From contig CAJGDT010000021.1 in the NCBI GenBank assembly GCA_904502265.1, positions 1 to 14,059 on the forward strand: a stretch of 14,059 nt of DNA, read 5' to 3'. How positions within the stretch are numbered: position 1 is the stretch's first letter; the number at the start of each line of letters is the position of its first letter. Below the pieces are notes generated by a model. The model saw only the letters and a list, made by a program, of their open reading frames with translations. It was not told the DNA's origin and did no database searches. Of the stretch, positions 7,723 through 14,059 are shown piece after piece. This stretch comes from an uncultured Barnesiella sp. (lineage in GTDB: Bacteria > Bacteroidota > Bacteroidia > Bacteroidales > Barnesiellaceae_A). Position numbers and translations under genes: made by a program.

Positions 7723-7750
7723 CAGTATAAAATTTAGCTGCGAAAGTAAT

Positions 7751-8962
7751 ATGATTTTATTCTCAATATGGGGTTTTACCCCTGTACAAGTAGTGATTTT
7801 TTTGTCACTTATAGTTCTTTTCATCGTTGAGTTGATATATTTGTTTGCAATTTATAACCGGGTGTCGCAATATGTACGTAGTGCGGCTGCCGGCAGAGTG
7901 ACTTATGCAACCAATTTGCCTTCAATATCGGTCATAGTTTATGCACATGCCGAGGAGGCTGAAAACTTGCCCAATTTGTTGCCTGCATTGCTTGCTCAAG
8001 ATTATCCGTGCTATGAGGTTATTGTGGTGAATGACTCTGTGTCGTTTGAGATGCAAAATGCCATTGCGCTCTATGAATGTGAACATAGTAATGTGTATCA
8101 AACATCGGTGCCTGATACGGTTTATAATGTGAGCCGTAAAAAATTGGGGATTACGCTGGGTGTTAAGGCCGCCAAGAATGATGTAATAGTACTAATAGAA
8201 TCTAATTGTAAGCCCCTCGGAGATAGCTGGTTGAAGACGATTGGTCGCAACTTTGTACCTGGTGTTGATGTTGTGTTGGGATATACTCGCATGGTAGGCA
8301 AATCAGGTGATAAACGAAGTGGCTTTAGGGTTTTCAATCGTGTGCTTTTTGCCCTTCGCTATCTGGCCTATGCCGTTATCCATAAGCCTTATATGGGTGT
8401 TGGTAGTAACATGGCATATCGCAAGGATGTGTTCTTTGCCAATAAAGGATTCTCGGCAACGCTTAACTTGCACTATGGAGACGATGATTTGTTGATAAAT
8501 GAGATAGCCAATGGTCGCAATACACGTGTGGAAATTGCACCCGAGAGTATTGTGGAGAGTTATCACGACAATGTCAATGAGGTGTGGGATGAGATGCGTA
8601 AGAAGTATGGTTTTACTTCTAAATATCTGCATACATCATCGCGTCGAGTTTTTGCACTCGAGATGGTGGTCGATATGCTTTTTGTATTGGCCTTTGTAGC
8701 ATCTGTTGTGTTGCTGTTGCCTCAAGTAATAGTGGGCGACATATCTGCTATTATTGCCTTGGGTGTAGTGGCGCTGATATTGATTGTGTTATGGCTTCTT
8801 GTATGGTATGTTTATCGTCGAGTGGCTCAAATATTTGGTGAGAGTATTCGCCCTATATTAGTACCCATATATATGCTTGTGCGTCCTATTTCGGAATTCC
8901 TTTTCTCGTTCCAGGAGAAAGGTCGTAAGAGTAGTAATTTTACCTGGCAGCAGTTGCGTTAA
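7751..8962 (+). CDS. Membrane-anchored glycosyltransferase family 2
   Basis: The 403-aa product has one N-terminal membrane helix (about 11-34), a cytoplasmic GT-A domain (about 58-290) and C-terminal hydrophobic segments (about 303-325 and 331-354). This resembles processive or lipid-acceptor GT2 enzymes. The nucleotide-binding start LPSISVIVYAHAEEAENL (56-73) and VVNDS (92-96) are typical. The position that is usually a DxD triad (TDADC type) reads IESNC with E150, S151 and N152. The later GDDD (243-246) and MGVGSNMAYRKDVF (215-228) are family-like, while the usual R/QxxRW near 284-290 reads KKYGFTS. It may use a changed metal site or be inactive. It is divergent from the polysaccharide operon and followed after 34 bp by a lipoprotein gene. 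The substrate is unknown. Confidence 0.88.
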   Translation: MILFSIWGFTPVQVVIFLSLIVLFIVELIYLFAIYNRVSQYVRSAAAGRVTYATNLPSISVIVYAHAEEAENLPNLLPALLAQDYPCYEVIVVNDSVSFEMQNAIALYECEHSNVYQTSVPDTVYNVSRKKLGITLGVKAAKNDVIVLIESNCKPLGDSWLKTIGRNFVPGVDVVLGYTRMVGKSGDKRSGFRVFNRVLFALRYLAYAVIHKPYMGVGSNMAYRKDVFFANKGFSATLNLHYGDDDLLINEIANGRNTRVEIAPESIVESYHDNVNEVWDEMRKKYGFTSKYLHTSSRRVFALEMVVDMLFVLAFVASVVLLLPQVIVGDISAIIALGVVALILIVLWLLVWYVYRRVAQIFGESIRPILVPIYMLVRPISEFLFSFQEKGRKSSNFTWQQLR

Positions 8963-8996
8963 TAGTATTGCGCTTGTACATTAAGCATGTGTGCAT

Positions 8997-9374
8997 ATGA
9001 AGAAGTTTGTGCTTGCAATATTGCTTGTGATTTTTTTTCAATCTTGCGTTGAACGTAATGGTGTTGTAGTATCGGTTTATAATCCTACTGCTCATCGCGT
9101 TGTTGATGAATTGGTATGTATTGACTATTGTGCTGTGATAAGCGCTTTAGGGTGTTCTGGTGATGCAACGATTGTGATATTGGATCATAGTAATACTCAG
9201 GTGCCATATGGTACTATAGGTGATAGTACTATCGTATTTCGGGCAGGTGCTATTGAGATGCATGCAACCGAATATTATCGCGTTGTACCGGGGGTGCCTC
9301 TATCGTATGACGATGGTGTTTTATGTAATTGCTGTGATAGTGTTGCCGGTAAGTCTCTGATTGTAACATTTTAG
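8997..9374 (+). CDS. Small lipoprotein of unknown function
   Basis: The product is 125 aa from the ATG at 8997; a GTG at 8991 would add two residues. It begins MKKFVLAILLVIFFQSC, a lipoprotein signal with Cys17. The mature part has alternating hydrophobic residues suggesting a beta-sandwich (GVVVSVYNPTAHRVVDELV, then VPYGTIGDSTIVF). It weakly resembles the N-terminal segment of DUF4861-type Bacteroidetes proteins, but it is far shorter, and I base this only on the look of the sequence. The mature part has five further cysteines, including a CNCC cluster near the end, unusual for a periplasmic protein unless they form disulfides or bind metal. It lies 34 bp after the GT2 gene on the same strand, probably in one transcript, and ends just before a hairpin at 9397. 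Confidence 0.7.
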   Translation: MKKFVLAILLVIFFQSCVERNGVVVSVYNPTAHRVVDELVCIDYCAVISALGCSGDATIVILDHSNTQVPYGTIGDSTIVFRAGAIEMHATEYYRVVPGVPLSYDDGVLCNCCDSVAGKSLIVTF

Positions 9375-9396
9375 TTGTAATCTACTGCATAATAAA

Positions 9397-9431
9397 AAAG
9401 CCGATGTCCCTCTTGCAGGTGCATCGGCTTT
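9397..9431. terminator. Convergent bidirectional terminator
   Basis: AAAGCCGATG and CATCGGCTTT form a perfect 10-bp stem around a 15-base loop. It lies between the plus-strand lipoprotein gene (stop 9374) and the minus-strand 95-aa gene (stop 9490). On the minus strand the stem is followed by an uninterrupted T-run (CTTTTTTATT), so it should stop the 95-aa gene well. On the plus strand the tail is TTTATATTTA and weaker. Confidence 0.85.
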
Positions 9432-9489
9432 ATATTTATATAATATATGTACTCCGGATAGTAAGGCTATATGCCTTAGGTAAGAGTTA

Positions 9490-9777
9490 TTATAAATTTC
9501 TAATGTTGAGTCTTATTGCTCCGGTCTTTTTATCTATTGTATAGATGCTGGCGCGGAGTATGATATGTATTTCGTTCTCCTCTTCTACAATTGCGAAGAT
9601 GTTCTTTTGAGGAAGTTTGTTTAAAGGGTTGTTATCGGTGCCGAGAATGATTTCATCCTCGGTAATAACAATATTGCATTGCTGTGCGTAGGGCGAAAGT
9701 ATTGCGTTGAAATCAATCTCTTTGCCTGCGGGTTTGTTTGTTGTGTATGTGTTGTATAGTTTGTTGTAATCGACCAT
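9490..9777 (-). CDS. Conserved-looking small protein of unknown function (95 aa)
   Basis: I do not recognise this protein. It has no signal peptide or membrane helix, so it is probably cytoplasmic. The N-terminal third (MVDYNKLYNTYTTNKPAGKE, then FNAILSPYAQQ) looks helical. The remainder has alternating hydrophobic residues in short strands separated by charged turns (NIVITEDEIILG, IFAIVEEENEIHIILRASIYTID, AIRLNIRNL), suggesting a small beta-sheet or barrel domain. It lies 51 bp beyond the terminator of the mmd operon on the same strand. The short upstream gap shows only a poor promoter match (AAGCTTTG near 9804-9811), so read-through from the mmd operon may contribute. The reading frame is flanked by proper terminators on both sides, which supports a real gene. 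Confidence 0.7.
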   Translation of the reverse strand: MVDYNKLYNTYTTNKPAGKEIDFNAILSPYAQQCNIVITEDEIILGTDNNPLNKLPQKNIFAIVEEENEIHIILRASIYTIDKKTGAIRLNIRNL

Positions 9778-9828
9778 GTTGTAATCGAGTAAATGTGTAA
9801 GCCAAAGCTTCAGTGAGTGAATGATAAA

Positions 9829-9860
9829 TAAAAGACTGCCCCGATTGGGGCAGTCTTTTA
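9829..9860 (-). terminator. Strong terminator of the mmd operon
   Basis: TAAAAGACTGCCCC and its complement form a 14-bp perfect stem with a 4-base loop, starting 13 bases after the mmdB stop. On the minus strand the GC-rich part is followed by TTTTATTTATC. It is the clearest rho-independent terminator in the window and marks the 3' end of the mce-mmd operon. Confidence 0.93.
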
Positions 9861-9873
9861 TGAAATAGTAGTA

Positions 9874-11034
9874 TTACAATAAGAATCCGAGCAATACACC
9901 GGCGGCAACAGCCGAACCGATTACACCTGCTACGTTGGGACCCATGGCGTGCATCAACAAGTAGTTGGTGGGGTCATATTCCAAACCAACGTGTTGTGAG
10001 ATACGAGCCGAGTCGGGTACTGCAGATACACCAGAGTTACCAATGAGGGGGTTGATCTTGTTCTCTTTGCTCAAGAAGAGGTTGAAGAACTTAACGAACA
10101 ATACACCTGAAGTGGTAGCGATGATGAATGACAATGCACCGAGACCAAAGATGAGGATTGAATCAACGGTGAGGAACTCAGAAGCTTGTGTTGAAGCACC
10201 TACAGTAACACCGAGCAAGATGGTGATAACGTCGATGAGCGGACCGCGAGCAGTCTCGGCCAAACGGCGAGTAACGCCACTCTCTTTCAAGAGGTTACCG
10301 AAGAACAACATACCCAACAAGGGAAGACCTGAAGGTACGAGGAAGCAAGTGAGCAACAAACCGATGATGGGGAACATCACCTTCTCGGTGTGTGAAACTG
10401 CGCGAGGAGGTTTCATGCGGATAACGCGCTCTTTTGATGTGGTGAGGAGTCGCATGATAGGCGGTTGAATTACAGGTACAAGAGCCATGTAAGAGTAAGC
10501 CGACACTGCGATAGCACCCATCAAGTTGGGAGCAAGTTTCGATGAAAGGAAGATCGCTGTAGGACCGTCAGCACCACCGATGATACCGATAGCACCTGCT
10601 TGCATGGGGTCGAAACCAAGTGCAAGGGCAATCATGTATGCACCAAAGATACCGAATTGGGCAGCAGCACCGATAAGCATCAATTTGGGGTTAGAGATAA
10701 GAGCCGAGAAGTCGGTCATAGCACCAATACCCAAGAAGATTAGCGGGGGATACCATCCTTGTTGTACACCTTGGTAGAAGATGTTGAGTACAGAGCCTTG
10801 TTCGTAGAGACCTACTTGCAAACCGGCATCCATGTTGAAGGGGATGTTACCGATAAGCATACCAAAGCCGATAGGAATAAGGAGCATAGGCTCAAATTCC
10901 TTCGCCACGGCGAGATAGATGAAGAATATACCGATGGCAATCATGGCGAAGTGTTGCCATGTAGCATTATATATACCGGTATATGTCCAGAAATCGCCGA
11001 GGTTTTGAACTAAAAATTCACCAAATCCTCCCAT
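9874..11034 (-). CDS. mmdB: Methylmalonyl-CoA decarboxylase, Na+-translocating beta subunit
   Basis: This 386-aa integral membrane protein decarboxylates carboxybiotin on the biotin carrier and couples this to Na+ export, as do OadB, GcdB and MmdB. It has about 9-11 hydrophobic segments. Family signatures are intact: GGADGPTAIF at 153-162 with D156, the likely counterpart of the essential Asp of OadB; GNSGVSAVPDSAR at 332-344; and HAMGPNVAGVIGSA at 362-375 with the conserved Asn and Ser of the ion path. The length is normal for the shorter form of the family. It starts 1 bp after the mmdC stop, implying coupled translation, and is the last gene before the terminator. The neighbouring mce and mmdA genes point to methylmalonyl-CoA rather than oxaloacetate or glutaconyl-CoA. 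Confidence 0.96.
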   Translation of the reverse strand: MGGFGEFLVQNLGDFWTYTGIYNATWQHFAMIAIGIFFIYLAVAKEFEPMLLIPIGFGMLIGNIPFNMDAGLQVGLYEQGSVLNIFYQGVQQGWYPPLIFLGIGAMTDFSALISNPKLMLIGAAAQFGIFGAYMIALALGFDPMQAGAIGIIGGADGPTAIFLSSKLAPNLMGAIAVSAYSYMALVPVIQPPIMRLLTTSKERVIRMKPPRAVSHTEKVMFPIIGLLLTCFLVPSGLPLLGMLFFGNLLKESGVTRRLAETARGPLIDVITILLGVTVGASTQASEFLTVDSILIFGLGALSFIIATTSGVLFVKFFNLFLSKENKINPLIGNSGVSAVPDSARISQHVGLEYDPTNYLLMHAMGPNVAGVIGSAVAAGVLLGFLL

Positions 11035-11035
11035 A

Positions 11036-11470
11036 TTACTCGATTGTTACGAGAGCAGCGCCTTCGAGAACCGACTCTCCTTGTTTAACATTGATGGCTG
11101 CAATCTTACCGTCGCGGTCGGCTTTGATAGCATTCTCCATCTTCATGGCTTCGAGAATGATGATAGTGTCACCTTTCTTCACTGCATCGCCAACGTTAAC
11201 CTTAACGTTGAGGATAACACCGGGAAGGGGTGATTTGATAGTGCCTGCACCTGCACCTGCTGCTGCAGAGGGGCGATTGAGTTGAGTAGTGGGAGCTGCG
11301 GGAGTTGTGGGGCGAGCTTTCACTACGGGTTTGGCAACAGTTTTTACCACTTTTTCCATTTCGACAAGGTAGGGAGTACCGTTTACCTCTACGTGAGCAA
11401 CGTTTTCTTCGATGTCTCCGATTGTTACCTTATAAATATTGCCGTTAATGGTATATTTATAGTCTTTCAT
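11036..11470 (-). CDS. mmdC: Biotin carboxyl carrier subunit of methylmalonyl-CoA decarboxylase
   Basis: The 144-aa protein carries the covalent biotin that shuttles CO2 from the MmdA carboxyltransferase to MmdB. The N-terminal segment (1-45) is a small domain common in these carriers. An Ala/Pro/Thr-rich flexible linker follows (about 46-76, including an AAAGAGAG run). The biotinyl domain spans about 77-144, with SPLPGVILNVKVNVGDAV and the EAMKM motif in which K110 is the biotinylated lysine. It lies between the lamin-tail/OadG gene (30 bp gap) and mmdB (1 bp gap). The call is secure from the intact motif and the operon. Confidence 0.95.
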   Translation of the reverse strand: MKDYKYTINGNIYKVTIGDIEENVAHVEVNGTPYLVEMEKVVKTVAKPVVKARPTTPAAPTTQLNRPSAAAGAGAGTIKSPLPGVILNVKVNVGDAVKKGDTIIILEAMKMENAIKADRDGKIAAINVKQGESVLEGAALVTIE

Positions 11471-11500
11471 TTTTCTTGAATTTAAATGTTAGGGATTAAA

Positions 11501-12442
11501 TTATTTTCTGGGAAGATCACGCAAAGAGTAAATCTTAGAGTTCCAGGGAGAGTAACGACGCTCAACCTTTTGGATGGTGAGGACGGTATCCTCGTAGTCG
11601 TGAGCATCTTCTTGCATCTCGTGCATAGCCATAGCGATAGCTGCAAATACTTCACCGGGGGTAGCACCCTTGGCCATAGCCTCTTTGGTCTCTTCTTCGC
11701 TGAGACCTTTGGCTTTGCTTGCTGTGCGCATAGCCCACCATGTTGATATCTTACCGATTGTACGGAAGATGATGTAAAGCAACAACAAGCCCGAGAATAC
11801 AACAGCCATGGCTGAGATAGCCATACCTACACCGTTCTTGTCTTGAGTTTGGAATTTCTCCATCTTCAAGTTCTTGTCGAGAGTGTAGTTGTTGGTGCTG
11901 GGTGTTACATACTCGCTGGTGCCTGCACCGCGTATTTCCCACTCGCTCTCGCCGTCAATGGCGCGAGCATAAGATTGGTCGGCAACTAAGATGTTGGCGG
12001 GGATAGTCACTTCGTTGAGAAGTTTGTTACCACCGTCGTAGATACCTATCCATGACTCCTTAGAGGGGTCGAGTGTGAAGTTGACGTGGAATGTACCACG
12101 GTTGGGTTGTCCGTCGGCCCAGAAAAGTGTGTGCTGACGAGGCGGAATGAGTGTGAGCACGTCACCTTTGGGGATAAAGTATGTAACAGTATCACCGGGA
12201 GTGTTGCTAAACTTGAGCAAGTGTGATGCTACGTTGTAGCTACCGTATGATTTGTTGAATAACTCTACCCATGCGCTGTGCATGCCATAGTCGTCTTGGT
12301 AGTTGGTCTCGTTGGTCATCAAAATCTCGTTGATGAGAATTTTGCTACCAGCCTCCTCGCCTTCTACCGCGGGCTTACATGATGTAAATGCCACGACAAC
12401 AGCAAGCAACATGCTCAATATTCCAAATTTATTTTTGTTCAT
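11501..12442 (-). CDS. oadG: Lamin-tail domain/OadG fusion lipoprotein, gamma-type subunit of the Na+ pump
   Basis: The 313-aa protein begins MNKNKFGILSMLLAVVVAFTSC, a lipoprotein signal with Cys22. Residues about 34-184 look like a lamin-tail domain: ILINEILMTN, DDYGMHSAWVELFN, PPRQHTLFWADGQ, FTLDPSKESWIGIYDGG and SYARAIDGESEWE. A membrane helix follows at about 206-228 (ISAMAVVFSGLLLLYIIFRTIG). The cytoplasmic OadG-like part (about 229-313) ends with HDYEDTVLTIQKVERRYSPW and SKIYSLRDLPRK. The gamma subunit normally anchors the complex and helps assembly and is usually under 120 aa, so the extra periplasmic domain is notable. The topology implies two anchors, a lipid and a helix. It sits between mmdA (19 bp gap) and mmdC (30 bp gap). 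Related fusions are, as far as I recall, usual in Bacteroidales. The role of the lamin-tail part is unknown. Confidence 0.88.
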   Translation of the reverse strand: MNKNKFGILSMLLAVVVAFTSCKPAVEGEEAGSKILINEILMTNETNYQDDYGMHSAWVELFNKSYGSYNVASHLLKFSNTPGDTVTYFIPKGDVLTLIPPRQHTLFWADGQPNRGTFHVNFTLDPSKESWIGIYDGGNKLLNEVTIPANILVADQSYARAIDGESEWEIRGAGTSEYVTPSTNNYTLDKNLKMEKFQTQDKNGVGMAISAMAVVFSGLLLLYIIFRTIGKISTWWAMRTASKAKGLSEEETKEAMAKGATPGEVFAAIAMAMHEMQEDAHDYEDTVLTIQKVERRYSPWNSKIYSLRDLPRK

Positions 12443-12461
12443 ATTGATATGTTTTTAAGGA

Positions 12462-14015
12462 TTATAGAGGAATGTTACCGTGTTTCTTGGCGGGGTTCAC
12501 GAGTTTCTTAGTGCGCAATTGCTCCAATGCACGGATGATGCGGAAGCGAGTGTTGCGGGGCTCGATAACGTCGTCGATGTAACCGTAGCGAGCTGCGTTG
12601 TAGGGGTTAGCAAACAACTTAGTGTACTCGGCTTCTTTCTCGGCGATGTATGCTTTGGGATCTGCTTGAGCTTGAGCCTCTTTAGCATAGAGAACGGCAG
12701 CAGCACCTGAAGCACCCATAACGGCGATTTCGGCAGTAGGCCATGCATAGTTCATGTCACCACGGAGTTGCTTACAGCTCATCACGATGTGTGAACCACC
12801 ATAAGACTTACGCAATGTTACAGTTACTTTGGGTACTGTAGCCTCACCGTAAGCGTAGAGCAACTTAGCACCGTGAGAGATAACTGCGTTGTACTCTTGA
12901 CCTGTACCGGGCAAGAATCCGGGAACGTCTACGAGAGTTACCAAAGGAATGTTGAATGCGTCGCAGAAACGTACGAAGCGAGCAGCCTTGCGAGAAGCGT
13001 TGCAGTCGAGTACACCTGCGAGGTATTGAGGTTGGTTGGCAACGATACCTACCGATTGACCGTTGAAGCGAGCAAAACCGATGATGATGTTGCGAGCGAA
13101 GTCGCGTTGTACTTCGAGGAACTCACCGTTGTCGATGATAGCACCGATAACTTGGTACATATCGTAGGGTTGGTTGGGGCTGTCGGGAATGATCTCGTTG
13201 AGTGAATCTTCGAGACGGTCGATGGGGTCTTCGCAAGGAAGTACGGGAGCCTCTTCGAGGTTGTTTTGGGGGATGAAGCTGATGAGTCGGCGGATAACGT
13301 CGAGACCTTCGTCACCTGTTTCGCAAGCAAAGTGAGCTACACCCGAAGTCTTAGAGTGCATTTCGGCACCACCGAGTTGCTCTTGAGTTACATCCTCGCC
13401 TGTTACTGTCTTAACAACAGCGGGACCTGTGAGGAACATGTAAGAAATCTCTTTTACCATCACGATGAAGTCGGTGAGGGCGGGAGAGTAAACAGCACCA
13501 CCGGCGCAAGGACCAAAGATACCCGAGATTTGGGGTACTACACCCGATGCCATGATGTTGCGTTGGAAGATTTCAGAGTAACCTGCGAGGGCGTTGATAC
13601 CTTCTTGGATACGTGCACCACCCGAGTCGTTGATACCGATAATGGGAGCACCCATCTTCATTGCCATGTCCATTACTTTGCAAATCTTCATGGCCATTTG
13701 CTCAGAGAGTGAACCACCGAATACGGTGAAGTCTTGTGCAAATACGTAAACAAGACGACCTTCGATTGTACCATAACCAGTTACAACACCGTCACCGAGA
13801 TATGATTTCTTCTCTTGACCGAAGTTGTAGCAACGGTGGCGTACAAACATGTCGATTTCTTCAAAACTACCTTCGTCGAGGAGTTGGTTGATACGCTCAC
13901 GAGCGGTGTATTTACCACGTTCGTGTTGTTTGGCAATGGCTTTCTCGCCACCACCCAAACGAGCTTCATTGCGTAGCGCGATAAGCTCTTTTACTTTTTC
14001 GAGTTGATTGCTCAT
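12462..14015 (-). CDS. mmdA: Methylmalonyl-CoA decarboxylase alpha subunit (carboxyltransferase)
   Basis: The 517-aa cytoplasmic protein transfers the carboxyl group of (S)-methylmalonyl-CoA to the biotin of MmdC, giving propionyl-CoA. It has the two crotonase-like halves of the acyl-CoA carboxyltransferase family. The N-half shows DSGGARIQEG at 130-139 and GPCAGGAVYSPA at 168-179; the C-half shows DVPGFLPGTGQEYNAVISHG at 363-382, RKSYGGSHIVM at 402-412 and WPTAEIAVMGASGA at 425-438. The glycine-rich segments supply the oxyanion holes. The length is normal and the gene looks intact. The same fold serves propionyl-CoA carboxylase beta. The adjacent mmdB and OadG-type genes favour the Na+-pumping decarboxylase. 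It starts 6 bp after the mce stop. Confidence 0.97.
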   Translation of the reverse strand: MSNQLEKVKELIALRNEARLGGGEKAIAKQHERGKYTARERINQLLDEGSFEEIDMFVRHRCYNFGQEKKSYLGDGVVTGYGTIEGRLVYVFAQDFTVFGGSLSEQMAMKICKVMDMAMKMGAPIIGINDSGGARIQEGINALAGYSEIFQRNIMASGVVPQISGIFGPCAGGAVYSPALTDFIVMVKEISYMFLTGPAVVKTVTGEDVTQEQLGGAEMHSKTSGVAHFACETGDEGLDVIRRLISFIPQNNLEEAPVLPCEDPIDRLEDSLNEIIPDSPNQPYDMYQVIGAIIDNGEFLEVQRDFARNIIIGFARFNGQSVGIVANQPQYLAGVLDCNASRKAARFVRFCDAFNIPLVTLVDVPGFLPGTGQEYNAVISHGAKLLYAYGEATVPKVTVTLRKSYGGSHIVMSCKQLRGDMNYAWPTAEIAVMGASGAAAVLYAKEAQAQADPKAYIAEKEAEYTKLFANPYNAARYGYIDDVIEPRNTRFRIIRALEQLRTKKLVNPAKKHGNIPL

Positions 14016-14021
14016 TTTGTA

Positions 14022-14059
14022 TTATTTGTTAGGATTTTCACAAAGTTCGGTTAATACGC
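14022..14059 (-). CDS. mce: C-terminal end of methylmalonyl-CoA epimerase (partial)
   Basis: Only the last 11 codons and the TAA stop (14024-14022) are in the window; the rest lies beyond the right edge. The residues read VLTELCENPNK. Epimerases of this vicinal-oxygen-chelate family end with a strand of this ELCE/ELV type, whose first Glu is the last metal ligand. The stop lies 6 bp before the mmdA ATG, and mce directly upstream of mmdA is the common Bacteroidales order. The enzyme would interconvert (R)- and (S)-methylmalonyl-CoA for the decarboxylase. The call rests on 11 residues plus context. Confidence 0.65.
   Translation of the reverse strand, partial: VLTELCENPNK

Larger units (their letters stand above)
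7456..7750. other. Divergent intergenic region between wza-like and GT2 genes
   Basis: These 295 bases separate the minus-strand polysaccharide operon from the plus-strand GT2 gene. The sequence is AT-rich with several T-runs. I see one plausible promoter box on each strand (reported separately) and no convincing open reading frame, RNA gene or long inverted repeat. There is no sign of an invertible promoter flanked by inverted repeats, and no UpxY-like antiterminator gene. Confidence 0.6.

Noticed and set aside
7456..7750. An invertible promoter, as used for Bacteroides capsule phase variation
   Set aside because: I found no pair of inverted repeats flanking the promoter boxes and no invertase gene in the window.
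9462..9478. A small inverted repeat (TAAGGC and GCCTTA with a 5-base loop) between the 95-aa gene and the terminator
   Set aside because: The 6-bp stem has no T-run and is short enough to arise by chance. The adjacent hairpin at 9397-9431 explains termination.
9965..10468. A 167-aa open frame on the plus strand, antisense to mmdB
   Set aside because: It is fully inside a well-supported, motif-intact gene on the other strand. Biased codon use in highly expressed genes leaves long stop-free antisense frames, and the translation has no domain-like pattern.
13266..13712. A 148-aa open frame on the plus strand, antisense to mmdA
   Set aside because: It is a codon-bias shadow of the conserved carboxyltransferase gene, with no promoter or recognisable motifs.

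Overview
The window looks like a chromosomal segment of a member of Bacteroidales (Bacteroidota). The evidence is a sodium-pumping methylmalonyl-CoA decarboxylase operon whose gamma subunit carries a lamin-tail domain, promoter boxes of the Bacteroides type (TAnnTTTG, in one case with an upstream TTTG), starts without clear Shine-Dalgarno sequences, and lipoproteins with short Cys lipoboxes. I cannot name the genus.

Left region (1-7455, all minus strand, so transcription runs right to left): a Wzx/Wzy-type surface polysaccharide cluster. The order of transcription is a Wza-like export lipoprotein, a Wzc-like chain-length regulator fused to a BY-kinase, a Wzx-like flippase, a Wzy-like polymerase, a GT4 glycosyltransferase, and the beginning of a WecG/TagA/CpsF glycosyltransferase that runs off the left edge. 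The first four genes are packed with gaps of 3-33 bp. A 176-bp gap then holds a weak hairpin, a good Bacteroides-type promoter for the two glycosyltransferase genes, and one copy of a 17-bp near-palindrome that recurs exactly 99 bp away, inside the GT4 gene.

Middle region (7456-9489): a divergent intergenic region of 295 bp, then on the plus strand a membrane-anchored GT2 glycosyltransferase with an unusual ESN in place of the usual DxD triad, followed by a small lipoprotein of unknown function. A hairpin with a 10-bp stem at 9397-9431 closes this unit and faces a convergent minus-strand gene.

Right region (9490-14059, minus strand): a 95-aa protein of unknown function, a strong terminator (9829-9860), then the mmd operon. 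In order of transcription this is the end of mce (methylmalonyl-CoA epimerase, only 11 codons and the stop in the window), mmdA (carboxyltransferase), a lipoprotein lamin-tail/OadG fusion, mmdC (biotin carrier) and mmdB (Na+-translocating membrane subunit). Together they would convert methylmalonyl-CoA, made from succinate, to propionyl-CoA while exporting Na+. This is core fermentative energy metabolism, in contrast to the accessory polysaccharide region on the left.

I see no tRNA, rRNA, CRISPR array, transposase or integrase. The features most worth a second look are the paired 17-bp palindromes at the GT4 promoter and start, the degenerate GT2 active-site motif, the lamin-tail/OadG fusion, and the two unrecognised small genes.
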